NCBI RefSeq assembly: GCF_002929275.1
Contig: NZ_PJIK01000004.1
Coordinates: 234,504-298,503 of the forward strand
DNA: 64,000 nt
Direction of reading: 5' to 3'
Source: Arthrobacter sp. ZGTC131
GTDB taxonomy: Bacteria > Actinomycetota > Actinomycetes > Actinomycetales > Micrococcaceae
Part shown: piece after piece, positions 56,617 to 64,000 of the stretch
Numbering within the stretch: the first letter of the stretch is position 1
How the letters are laid out: the number at the start of each line of letters is the position of its first letter
Notes under the pieces: model-generated
The model's database searches: none
The model's input: the letters and a program-made list of their open reading frames with translations, nothing else
Told to the model about the DNA's origin: nothing
Translations under genes and position numbers: made by a program

Positions 56617-58125
56617 TCAGACCAGCGACGACTCGAAGCTGTCCAGCTCCTGAGACGCACGCACCAGGGCGCGCAGCTCGGCCAGGCCTCCGGCTAGGGC
56701 CCCGCCGGCACGGGCTTGCACCAGTACGTTGCCGAGGGCCGTGGCTTCCACCGGTCCGGCAACCACGCGCTTGCCGGTGGCTTCGGCGGTGAGCTGGCAC
56801 AGGAGCCGGTTCTGCGAGCCGCCCCCGACGATGTGCACGGTCTCGACGGCGACGTCGGCAAGCCGTTCGGCGTCGGCGATGGTCCGGGCGTAGCCGGCGG
56901 CGAGGCTGTCCAGGATGCAGCGGACGATCCGCGCAGGCTCGTCCGGCAGGACGTTGCCGGTGTTCCGGACCGCGGCGCGGATACGCCCGGGCATGTTGTC
57001 CGGCGCGATAAACGCGGGGTCGTCTGCGTTGATCCGCGGTCCGCCGGAGGGGAGTGCAGCTGCGGCGGCCAGCAGTTCCTCCAGCGCGGGCCGGTAGCCT
57101 TCCTGCGCCCAGGTGCGCTGGCATTCGCTGAGCAGCCAGAGCCCGCCGACGTTGCGGAGGTACCGGATAGTGCCGTCGACTCCGCGTTCGTTGGTGAAAT
57201 TCGCTGCCCGGCTGGCCTCGGTGAGCACGGGATGGTTCAGTTCCACTCCTACCAGCGACCAGGTGCCGGAAGAAATGTAGGCGAAATTTCCCGGTTCGGC
57301 GGGGACGGCGGCGACGGCGGAGGCGGTGTCGTGCGAGCCGACCGCCACCACCGTGGTTGATTGGGGAAGGCCGGTGCGTTCGGCGATCCCGGGCAGCAGG
57401 GTGCCGACGGTTTCACCGGGCTGAATCAGCGGCGGAAACAGGTTTTTCCGCAGCCCCAAGGCAGTGAAAAACTCGGTGGCCCACTCCCCCGCCACGGCAT
57501 CGAAGAGACCCGTGGTGGAGGCGTTCGTGACCTCGGTGCGCCGTTGGCCGCTGAGCAGGAACGCGATCAGGTCCGGGATCAGCAGCGCCTGCTTGCCATC
57601 CAGGTCCCGCTCGGCTGCGAGCTGGTAGATGGTGTTGAACTGCAGGAACTGCAGCCCCGTGGTGGCGTACAGCCGGGACTCGTCCACCTGCCGGTGCACT
57701 CCGGCCACGGCCGCGCGGCTGCGTTCGTCACGGTAGCTGAACGGCTGGGCGGTGAGTTCCCCGGCGGCGTTCACGAGGCCGTAGTCCACCGCCCAGGTAT
57801 CGATGCCGATGCTCGTGACGTGCTCGCCGCGTTCCGCGGCGACGCGTCCGGCCGCCGCGAGTCCGGTGAGTACCTCGGCGAAGAGGGCGTCGAAGTCCCA
57901 GCGGAGGCCGCCGTCGGACTGGACCACGCCGTTGGGGAAGCGGTGCACGGTTTCCAGCACCACGCCGCCTTTGGCGGCACCGCTGCCGATCCGTCGGCCG
58001 CCGTCCCGTCCGCCGGTGATCCGTCCGAGGATGACCCGTCCGGAGGAGGCGCCGATGTCGACGGCGGCGAACATGGCGCCGTCGACTCCGGTTTCCGGAC
58101 GTGGTGCCTGTGCCGTTGCGCTCAT
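56617..58125 (-). CDS. rhaB: Rhamnulokinase
   Basis: A 502-residue FGGY-type sugar kinase phosphorylating L-rhamnulose at C1 with ATP. It has FAAVDIGASSGRVILG (phosphate 1 loop), SIGIDTWAVDYGLV (with the catalytic Asp), VAVGSHDTASAVAAVP, YISSGTWSLVGVE and the ADP-binding VHIVGGGSQNRLLCQLTAEATGK. The GTWS(L/M)xGxE motif and neighbouring genes identify rhamnulokinase rather than another FGGY kinase. Its ATG overlaps the stop of the aldolase/dehydrogenase gene by four bases. It is the last gene of the rha operon. Confidence 0.95.
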   Translation of the reverse strand: MSATAQAPRPETGVDGAMFAAVDIGASSGRVILGRITGGRDGGRRIGSGAAKGGVVLETVHRFPNGVVQSDGGLRWDFDALFAEVLTGLAAAGRVAAERGEHVTSIGIDTWAVDYGLVNAAGELTAQPFSYRDERSRAAVAGVHRQVDESRLYATTGLQFLQFNTIYQLAAERDLDGKQALLIPDLIAFLLSGQRRTEVTNASTTGLFDAVAGEWATEFFTALGLRKNLFPPLIQPGETVGTLLPGIAERTGLPQSTTVVAVGSHDTASAVAAVPAEPGNFAYISSGTWSLVGVELNHPVLTEASRAANFTNERGVDGTIRYLRNVGGLWLLSECQRTWAQEGYRPALEELLAAAAALPSGGPRINADDPAFIAPDNMPGRIRAAVRNTGNVLPDEPARIVRCILDSLAAGYARTIADAERLADVAVETVHIVGGGSQNRLLCQLTAEATGKRVVAGPVEATALGNVLVQARAGGALAGGLAELRALVRASQELDSFESSLV

Positions 58126-60158
58126 CGCAGGAAGGCTGCGGCGACCCCGGCGTCCACCGGGATGTGCAGACCGGTGGTGTGGGAGAGTTCGGCGCTGGTG
58201 AGGACGGCGGCGGCGTTGGCCACGTTCTCCGGCAGGACTTCGCGTTTGAGCAGCGTGCGCTGGGCGTAGTACTTGCCCAGTTCCTGCTCGTCCACGCCGT
58301 AGACCGCGGCGCGCTTGGCACCCCAGCCGCCGGCGAAGATCCCGGAACCGCGGACCACGCCATCGGGGTTGATGCCGTTCACGCGGATCCCGTACTCGCC
58401 CAGCTCCGCCGCGAGCAGCCGGACCTGGTGGGCCTGGTCTGCCTTGGTGGCGGAGTAGGCGATGTTGTTCGGGCCGGCGAACACCGAGTTCTTCGAGGAG
58501 ATGTAGACGATGTCCCCGCCCATGTCCTGGTCGATCATGACCCGCGCGGCGGCCTTGGCCACTAGGAAGGAGCCCTTAGCCATCACGTTGTGCTGCAGGT
58601 CCCAGTCCTTCTCGGTGGTTTCCAGCAGCGGCTTAGAGATCGACAGGCCGGCGTTGTTGACCACCAGGTCCACGCCGCCGAACGCCAGCACGGCTTCCCG
58701 GATGGCCGCGGCGACCTGCTTTCCGTCCGTGACGTCGGCCTGGACGCCGACGGCGACATCCGGCCCGCCGAGTTCGGCGGCGACGGCCTGGGCGTTCTCC
58801 AGGTTCAGGTCGGCGATGACCACGCAGGCGCCTTCGGCGGCGAGGCGGGTGGCGATGGCCTTGCCGATGCCCGAGGCGGCGCCGGTGACCAGCGCGATCC
58901 GGGTGGCGTGCGACTTGGGCTTGGGTATCCGGGCGAGCTTGGCCTCCTCCAGCGCCCAGTACTCGATCCGGAATTTCTCGGATTCCTCGATCGGGGCGTA
59001 GCTGGAGATCGCCTCCGCACCGCGCATCACGTTGATCGCGTTCAGGTAGAACTCCCCGGCAACCCGGGCGGTCTGCTTGTTCGCACCATAGGCGAACATG
59101 CCCACCCCGGGAACCAGCACGATCGCCGGGTCCGCGCCACGCAGGGCCGGGGAGTCGGCGTCGGCGTGGCGGTCGTAGTAGGCCTGGTAGTCCGTCCGGT
59201 AGGCCGCGTGGAGTTCCTTCAGCCGTGCGACGGAGTCCTCGATGGAGGCGTCGGCGGGCAGGTCCAGGATGAGCGGCTTGACCTTGGTGCGCAGGAAGTG
59301 ATCCGGGCAGGACGTTCCCAAGGCGCCCAGCCGCGGGTGCTCCGCCGCTGCCAGGAATTCCAGCACGGCGGGGTCGTCACTGAAGTGGCCCAGCTGCGGC
59401 TTGTCCGTGGACGCCAGGCCCCGGATCACCGGCGCCAGCGCGGCGGCCTTGGCCCTCCGTTCGGCCTCCGGCAGGGCTGCGTAGCCCGGGACCTTCGGCC
59501 CGAACGGCTCTTGGCGGCCGTTCTCACGGATGTAGTTTTCGGCCTGTTCGATGATCCACAGCGAGTTCTGTTCTGCTTCTTCGCTGGTGGCGCCCCAGGC
59601 GGTGATGCCGTGCCCGCCCAGGATGGTGCCGACGGCCTGCGGGTTGGCGTCCTTGATCGCGGCGATGTCCAGGCCCAGCTGGAACCCGGGACGGCGCCAG
59701 GGCACCCAAAGAACCTTGTTGCCGAAGATCTTGGTGGTCAGGGCCTCGCCGTCCACCGCGGTAGCGATCGCGATGCCCGAGTCCGGGTGCAGGTGGTCCA
59801 CATGTGCGGCGTCCACCAGCCCGTGCATGGCCGTGTCGATCGAGGGAGCGGCGCCGCCCTTGCCGTGCAGGCAGTAATCGAACGCGGCCACCATCTCGTC
59901 CTCGCGCTCCACGCCCGGGTAGACGTTCTTCAGCGCCTGCAGCCGGTCCAGGCGCAGCACTGCGAGGTTTTCCGCCCGCAAAGTACCCAGATCGCCGCCG
60001 GAACCCTTCACCCAAAGGAGCTGGACGTCGTCGCCCGTGACCGGGTCCTTCTCGGTGCCCTTCGCGGAGGTGTTGCCGCCGGCGAAGTTCGTGTTCCGCT
60101 TGTCCGCGCCGAGGCGGTTGGAGCGGGAAATAAGCTCTTCAACAGTCTTGTTAGTCAT
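58122..60158 (-). CDS. Bifunctional rhamnulose-1-phosphate aldolase / lactaldehyde dehydrogenase
   Basis: A 678-residue fusion. Residues 1-410 are a class II aldolase (NRLGADKRNTNFAGGNTSAKG, VDAAHVDHLHPDSGIAIAT with metal-binding His, ILGGHGITAWG) cleaving L-rhamnulose 1-phosphate to DHAP and L-lactaldehyde. Residues 430-678 are a short-chain dehydrogenase (ALVTGAASGIGKAIA, NNAGLSISKPL, YSATKADQAHQVRLLAAELG) that would oxidise lactaldehyde to lactate. The same fusion occurs as RhaEW in Bacillus. The ATG at 60158 is chosen because homology begins MTNKTVEELISRSNRLG. It is six bases after rhaI. Confidence 0.95.
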   Translation of the reverse strand: MTNKTVEELISRSNRLGADKRNTNFAGGNTSAKGTEKDPVTGDDVQLLWVKGSGGDLGTLRAENLAVLRLDRLQALKNVYPGVEREDEMVAAFDYCLHGKGGAAPSIDTAMHGLVDAAHVDHLHPDSGIAIATAVDGEALTTKIFGNKVLWVPWRRPGFQLGLDIAAIKDANPQAVGTILGGHGITAWGATSEEAEQNSLWIIEQAENYIRENGRQEPFGPKVPGYAALPEAERRAKAAALAPVIRGLASTDKPQLGHFSDDPAVLEFLAAAEHPRLGALGTSCPDHFLRTKVKPLILDLPADASIEDSVARLKELHAAYRTDYQAYYDRHADADSPALRGADPAIVLVPGVGMFAYGANKQTARVAGEFYLNAINVMRGAEAISSYAPIEESEKFRIEYWALEEAKLARIPKPKSHATRIALVTGAASGIGKAIATRLAAEGACVVIADLNLENAQAVAAELGGPDVAVGVQADVTDGKQVAAAIREAVLAFGGVDLVVNNAGLSISKPLLETTEKDWDLQHNVMAKGSFLVAKAAARVMIDQDMGGDIVYISSKNSVFAGPNNIAYSATKADQAHQVRLLAAELGEYGIRVNGINPDGVVRGSGIFAGGWGAKRAAVYGVDEQELGKYYAQRTLLKREVLPENVANAAAVLTSAELSHTTGLHIPVDAGVAAAFLR

Positions 60159-60163
60159 TGTGA

Positions 60164-61330
60164 TTAGGCGCCCCATCCGGCTTGCTGGCCGCCTGCGCGG
60201 TCCTCGTTGATCTGTTTCTGGTAGCCGCTGGCCCTGAACGCGGCCATCGGGTCGGCGGGCAGGCCGCGGGATTCGCGCCATTCGGCCAGGGCCGGGCGGA
60301 CGTCGGTGTAGAAGGCGTCGTTGAACACGGCGTTGGCGGCCAGGACGTCGCCGGCGCGCTGCGCCTCGGAGAGTGCCGCGGTGTCGATCAGCAGGGCACG
60401 GGCGGTCATTTCCTGGACATTGAGCACCGAGCGGATCTGGCCCGGGATCTTCTCCTCCAGGTTGTGGCACTGGTCCAGCATCAGCGCGACGCCGGAATCC
60501 TTCCCGAAGCCGCCGCCGCGGATCACCTCGTGCATGATGCGGAACAGCTGGAACGGATCCGCCGCGCCGACGATCAGGTCATCATCGGCATAGAAGCGCG
60601 AGTTGAAGTCGAAAGAACCGAGCTTGCCCAGACGCAGCAGCTGCATCACGATGAACTCGATGTTGGTGCCCGGCGCGTGGTGGCCGGTGTCCAGGCAGAC
60701 AAACGCCTTCTCGCCCAGGGCGAGGGTCTGGGCGTAGGAGGTACCCCAGTCCGGAACGTCGGTGTGGTAAAAAGCCGGTTCGAAGAACTTGTACTCCAGC
60801 ACCAGGCGCTGGTCATCACCCAGGCGGGCGTAGATCTCGTGCAGCGACTCGGCCAGGCGGTCCTGCCGGCCGCGCATGTCGTCCTGGCCCGGGTAGTTGG
60901 TGCCGTCCGCCAGCCAGATCTTCAGGTCCCTGGACCCCGTGGCGTGCATGATGTCGATGCACTCGAAGTGATGGTCGATCGCCCGGCGCCGGACTGCCTC
61001 GTTCGAGGACGTCAGGGAGCCGAACTTGTACTCGTCATCTTGGAACGTGTTGGAGTTGATGGTGCCCAAACCCACGCCCAGTCCCGCCGCGTACTCCTTC
61101 AGGGCCGCGTAGTCATCCACCTTGTCCCACGGGATGTGCAGCGCCACCGTGGGAGCCAGACCGGTCAGCTCGTGTACCTTTGCCGCGTCCGCCAGCTTCT
61201 CCTGGACCGTCCGGGGGGTGCCCGGCGTGCCAAACACCTTAAAACGCGTGCCTGAATTCCCATAGGCCCACGAAGGGACCTCGATCGCAAGCTCCCCGAG
61301 CCTGCCCAGCGCCGTTGCTACGTCATTCAT
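60164..61330 (-). CDS. rhaI: L-rhamnose isomerase (RhaI type)
   Basis: A 388-residue TIM-barrel isomerase converting L-rhamnose to L-rhamnulose, of the broad-specificity Pseudomonas stutzeri type rather than E. coli RhaA. It contains VALHIPWDKVDDY, INSNTFQDDEYKFGSLTSSNEAVRRRAIDHHFECIDIM, LVLEYKFFEPAFYHTDVPDWGTSY, VCLDTGHHAPGTNIEFIV and FDFNSRFYADDDLIVGA, with the metal-binding Glu, Asp and His. It is the second gene of the rha operon. The ATG has only a weak GAAAG site. Confidence 0.95.
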   Translation of the reverse strand: MNDVATALGRLGELAIEVPSWAYGNSGTRFKVFGTPGTPRTVQEKLADAAKVHELTGLAPTVALHIPWDKVDDYAALKEYAAGLGVGLGTINSNTFQDDEYKFGSLTSSNEAVRRRAIDHHFECIDIMHATGSRDLKIWLADGTNYPGQDDMRGRQDRLAESLHEIYARLGDDQRLVLEYKFFEPAFYHTDVPDWGTSYAQTLALGEKAFVCLDTGHHAPGTNIEFIVMQLLRLGKLGSFDFNSRFYADDDLIVGAADPFQLFRIMHEVIRGGGFGKDSGVALMLDQCHNLEEKIPGQIRSVLNVQEMTARALLIDTAALSEAQRAGDVLAANAVFNDAFYTDVRPALAEWRESRGLPADPMAAFRASGYQKQINEDRAGGQQAGWGA

Positions 61331-61487
61331 GATGTGTGTCTTTCGGTCTCGTATGGTGCGTTTGTCTGTTGTTGGCCGGCTCCGTACCGGGTACGTCTAT
61401 TAGTTCGCGGGAGTTTCTCTCAGCCCGCCGCGCCGGCGGTCAGGCCTCGCCGTGCGCCGGTCCGTCCGCGCTGGCAGTCAGCGGCTG

Positions 61488-61865
61488 TTAGCGCTCCATG
61501 CTGGCCGTTGCCCCCGGCGCCGGCCGCTCGGCGTCGGCCGTTGCCAACTGGTCCTCCAGGTTGAAGATTTCCTCGAGTGGTACAAATCCTGCGTCGGGAG
61601 GCTGCTCGGTGTCCTCGAAGAGCGTGGCCATCTCGGCCTGCCAACGCTCGTTCACCGCAGTGAGCGCCATCCGCGCCCGGACGACGTCGAAGTCATCGCA
61701 CTCGACGTAACCGACCAGCAGGCCGTCCTCGCCGAGGAAGAGGGAGTAGTCATGCCAGCCTGCATCCTTGAGTGCGCGCAGCATCTCAGGCCAGACGGCG
61801 GCGTGCCGGCGTCTGTACTCATCGATCAGTCCGGGCTGGACTGAGGATCGAAAACACACCCTCAT
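61488..61865 (-). CDS. rhaM: L-rhamnose mutarotase
   Basis: A 125-residue dimeric alpha/beta ferredoxin-like protein interconverting alpha- and beta-L-rhamnose. The signature is MRVCFRSSVQPGLIDEYRRR, HAAVWPEMLRALKDAGWHDYSLFLGEDGLLVGYVECDDF, and the NERWQAEM helix. The C-terminal 25 residues are an Ala/Pro-rich extension. The ATG at 61865 follows AGGAG; earlier in-frame codons lie beyond the promoter. It heads the rha operon; 157 bases without a gene separate it from rhaI. Confidence 0.95.
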   Translation of the reverse strand: MRVCFRSSVQPGLIDEYRRRHAAVWPEMLRALKDAGWHDYSLFLGEDGLLVGYVECDDFDVVRARMALTAVNERWQAEMATLFEDTEQPPDAGFVPLEEIFNLEDQLATADAERPAPGATASMER

Positions 61866-61890
61866 CTGCGACTCTCCTGAAGTTCTGAAT

Positions 61891-61921
61891 CTTTGAATCG
61901 TTTCATTGGTACGATTCAAAG
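61891..61921. promoter_or_regulatory. LacI-type operator of the rha operon
   Basis: CTTTGAATCG (61891-61900) and CGATTCAAAG (61912-61921) are perfect 10-bp arms across 11 bases. Inside lies TGAATCGTTTCA (61894-61905), which fits the TGAAwCGwTTCA pattern of LacI-family operators. It covers the predicted start site and the -10 of the rha promoter. Confidence 0.75.
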
Positions 61922-61947
61922 TACTCTTGGATTTGAGTAGGTGTCAA
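61918..61947 (-). promoter_or_regulatory. Promoter of the rha operon
   Basis: On the minus strand TTGACA (61947-61942), an 18-bp spacer and TACTTT (61923-61918); predicted start near 61911, about 46 bases before the rhaM ATG. Confidence 0.7.
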
Positions 61948-62083
61948 GCAGTTTTCGGTGAATGCGAGCCCTCACCTGAATTTGGTCCGCCTGTCCGTCA
62001 GCGGGCGGGGACTGAAACAGGCTGTTCACAGAATCGGCCAAGCAGCTTGCACGCCGTCGCCGCAGTAGAGAGCTTGGAGAAAG

Positions 62084-63106
62084 ATGTCACGGTCAGCCAG
62101 CATCAAGGATGTTGCGACCCATGCCCAAGTGGCGGTGGGAACGGTTTCTAACGTCCTGAACTACCCGGACCGGGTCTCCCAACGGACCAAGGACCGGGTC
62201 CTGCAGGCCATTGACGAGCTCGGCTTCGTCCGTAATGACGCGGCCCGGCAGCTCCGGGCCGGGCACAGCCGGACCATCGGGCTGATTGTCCTCGACGTCG
62301 GCAACCCCTTCTTCACCTCCGTGGTGCGCGCCGCCGAGGACGCTGCAGCCCTGCAGGGAAGCGCCGTCCTGCTCGGGGACAGCGGCCACGATGCAGCGCG
62401 CGAGTCGAACTACATCGACCTCTTCCAAGAACAGCGAGTTCAGGGCTTGCTGATCTCGCCCGTGGGTGACGTCACGGACCGCCTCGACATCCTGCGGGAA
62501 CGCGGCGTGCCAACCGTTCTGGTGGACCGGCTGGCGGATGAAGAACAGTACAGTTCCGTTTCCGTGGACGACGACGCCGGCGGTTACCTGGCCGCCCGGC
62601 ACCTGTTGGACCTTGGCCGCCGTCGGCTGGCATTCGTGGGTGGCCCGACAACGATACGCCAGGTGGCGGACCGCCTCCAGGGGGCGCAACGCGCCGTGGC
62701 GGAGGTGCCGGACGCTTCGCTGGAAGTACTGGATTCCGAGGGGCAGACTGTCTTGGCGGGCCGAAGTGTGGGCGACCAGTTGGTCCGACGCAGCGCGGAC
62801 CAGCTTCCGGACGGCGTGTTCTGCGCCAACGACCTGCTGGCCCTCGGCGTTATGCAGTCCCTGGCGATGATGCACAAGCTCAGGATTCCCGAGGACATCG
62901 CGCTGATCGGCTATGACGACATCGACTTCGCCGTGTCGGCAGTGGTGCCGCTGTCCTCCATCCGTCAGCCCACGGAGGCCCTGGGCCGGACAGCCATCGA
63001 GCTGCTGGCCGAGGAGCTGGACTCACCGGATTCGGCGCAACCGCGCCACCGCGCGGTCATCTTCACCCCCGAACTCGTGGTGCGGCAAAGCACCGCCGGG
63101 GCGTAA
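62084..63106 (+). CDS. LacI family transcriptional regulator of rhamnose genes
   Basis: A 340-residue repressor. The helix-turn-helix and hinge (1-60) read ASIKDVATHAQVAVGTVSNVLNYPDRVSQRTKDRVLQAIDELGFVRN, then come a periplasmic-binding-protein-like core with TIGLIVLDVGNPFFTSVVRAAE, VDRLADEEQYSSVSVDDDAGG, FCANDLLALGVMQ and LIGYDDIDFA. It is divergent from the rha operon and a LacI operator lies between, so it very likely represses rhamnose catabolism until an inducer binds. GGAG precedes the ATG. A second weak palindrome (TGAAACAGGCTGTTCA at 62013) could be for autoregulation. Confidence 0.94.
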   Translation: MSRSASIKDVATHAQVAVGTVSNVLNYPDRVSQRTKDRVLQAIDELGFVRNDAARQLRAGHSRTIGLIVLDVGNPFFTSVVRAAEDAAALQGSAVLLGDSGHDAARESNYIDLFQEQRVQGLLISPVGDVTDRLDILRERGVPTVLVDRLADEEQYSSVSVDDDAGGYLAARHLLDLGRRRLAFVGGPTTIRQVADRLQGAQRAVAEVPDASLEVLDSEGQTVLAGRSVGDQLVRRSADQLPDGVFCANDLLALGVMQSLAMMHKLRIPEDIALIGYDDIDFAVSAVVPLSSIRQPTEALGRTAIELLAEELDSPDSAQPRHRAVIFTPELVVRQSTAGA

Positions 63107-63161
63107 TCACTCGGCCGAAGCCACTCCGTTAATTGTCAGACCCCTCTGAGAGAGTTTCCTT

Positions 63162-64000
63162 ATGGAAGCCATGGGGGAACAGGCAGCGGATCACACCGCG
63201 GGGCGGGCGGTCACGCCTGGCCTTAGCGCGGCTTCGCTGCTGCGGGGCCGCCGGCTTCGCAGCGTTCCTTCGTCCGTTTCCCGCGCGGATTGTCGGGCTT
63301 CCGACGGCGGTGCTGCCGCCGGTATATCTGTTGCCTCAGGAGCCCGTTCCGGTCCGCGCGGAGTTAGCGACGATTCCTCCGGCGCGGTCGCCAACACCGC
63401 GGTCGGCATCGCAGGTTCCGACGGTGGTGCTGCCGCCAGCCGGTCCAGCACCAACCCGCAGTTCACTGAAGCAGTGTTCACTAACAGCGCCTTCGCAGGT
63501 GCCGCCGCTGATTCAGCTTTTGCCGGTGGGGCTTTCAGCGGCGGAGCGATGGCGAATCTGCGGCGGTGCCGGGGGCTGCTGGAGGCCGCGATCGAGTCCG
63601 CGCGGGAGGAGCTGGCCCTGGCCGGTTTCGCGGAGGCCGCGGATTTCGCCGGGCTGACCGAAGAGATCTCCCGCCGGTTCGAATACCTCCAGGTCCTCGG
63701 CGCGGCGGCAGTGGACCGCACCCGCACGGAGGCGATCAGCAACGCCGCCGGGCCGGCAGGCAAAGCTGCCGGCTGGATCACCGGCTGGGGCCATGACACC
63801 GAATCCTCTGCTGCCGCCTCCGGCTCTGCCGAGGGCGCTTCTCCAGACTCCGTTGCCGCATCCGCTTCTCCAGACTCTGTTGCCGCTTCCGCGTCCGGCT
63901 CCGCAGCGAGCACCGGCCGGTCCCGGGGGTGTCGCCGGCCGATGACGGGTGCCGGAACACCGCGGAGTTCCTGCGGGTCCGGCTGCGGATCAGCACCGGA
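63162..64000 (+). CDS. DUF222 domain protein (13E12 type), 5' part with probable frameshift
   Basis: The ATG at 63162 opens a frame of about 250 codons. It begins MEAMGEQAADHTAGR, runs through a long Gly/Ala/Ser-rich low-complexity region, and enters the DUF222 core at LEAAIESAREELALAGFAEAADFAGLTEEISRRFEYLQVLGAAAVDRTR. After a serine-rich linker with a duplicated SPDSVAASA unit, the conserved DDGCRNTAEFLRVRLRIS continues only in another frame from about 63920. This indicates a one- or two-base indel between 63905 and 63940. The usual C-terminal HNH domain would lie outside the window. Confidence 0.65.
   Translation, partial: MEAMGEQAADHTAGRAVTPGLSAASLLRGRRLRSVPSSVSRADCRASDGGAAAGISVASGARSGPRGVSDDSSGAVANTAVGIAGSDGGAAASRSSTNPQFTEAVFTNSAFAGAAADSAFAGGAFSGGAMANLRRCRGLLEAAIESAREELALAGFAEAADFAGLTEEISRRFEYLQVLGAAAVDRTRTEAISNAAGPAGKAAGWITGWGHDTESSAAASGSAEGASPDSVAASASPDSVAASASGSAASTGRSRGCRRPMTGAGTPRSSCGSGCGSAP

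Overview
The window is 64 kb of chromosome from a high-GC actinobacterium, most likely Arthrobacter or Pseudarthrobacter (Micrococcaceae). This rests on strong G/C bias at third codon positions, a class I DAHP synthase, the 32-residue ribosomal protein bS22, a BldC-type regulator, ccsB/resB cytochrome maturation, a menaquinone cluster, a DUF222 (13E12-type) gene, and many start codons placed directly behind a -10 hexamer as in leaderless actinobacterial mRNAs. No rRNA, tRNA, CRISPR array, insertion sequence or prophage was seen.

Layout. 0-2.4 kb: the end of a TPR-like protein, a SpoIIAA/STAS-like protein and a GGDEF-EAL cyclic-di-GMP enzyme, tightly packed. 2.5-6.4 kb: a GNAT enzyme and the acetate pair ackA-pta. 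6.7-8.7 kb: two CPBP membrane proteins. 8.7-15.7 kb: phenylacetate genes (paaI, paaK, a TetR regulator, paaZ, a second hotdog thioesterase), interrupted by a DUF427 protein and a VOC protein. 15.7-23.7 kb: mostly exported proteins (beta-helix protein, an S1 protease with a sortase-like tail coupled to a tyrosine phosphatase, an SGNH hydrolase) and a frameshifted RDD-like gene. 23.7-26.7 kb: paaH-, paaG- and paaJ-like beta-oxidation genes. Four PaaR-like operators link these three phenylacetate blocks. 26.7-32.6 kb: pentapeptide-like, SRPBCC and CsbD proteins, an amino acid permease behind a large palindrome, and a lipoprotein coupled to an LGFP-repeat L,D-transpeptidase-like protein. 32.8-37.7 kb: an ABC-F ATPase and a Mn/Zn ABC importer with a DtxR/MntR-type box. 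37.8-42.7 kb: a third CPBP protein, a VOC protein and menB-menE-menA. 43-48.9 kb: a decayed DUF559 gene and the cytochrome c maturation operon. 49-53.9 kb: YceI, two related low-complexity membrane proteins, Rex, a glutaredoxin and a HAD phosphatase. 53.9-54.4 kb: non-coding, with 61-bp tandem repeats and a chain of hairpins. 54.4-56.5 kb: bS22, a BldC-like protein and aroG. 56.6-63.1 kb: the L-rhamnose catabolic operon (mutarotase, isomerase, aldolase/dehydrogenase, kinase) and its divergent LacI regulator. 63.2 kb to the end: the start of a DUF222 gene.

The most notable find is upstream of aroG. A promoter drives an apparently leaderless 19-codon peptide whose codons 5-9 read Trp-Tyr-Ala-Tyr-Phe. 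Two perfect 10-bp hairpins follow, and their arms can re-pair with each other. This is the layout of an aromatic-amino-acid attenuator. Other points of interest are the PaaR-like operator set, the LacI operator sitting on the rha promoter, a 22-bp perfect palindrome nested in a wider inverted repeat, the structured element at 54 kb, and at least ten predicted leaderless promoters.
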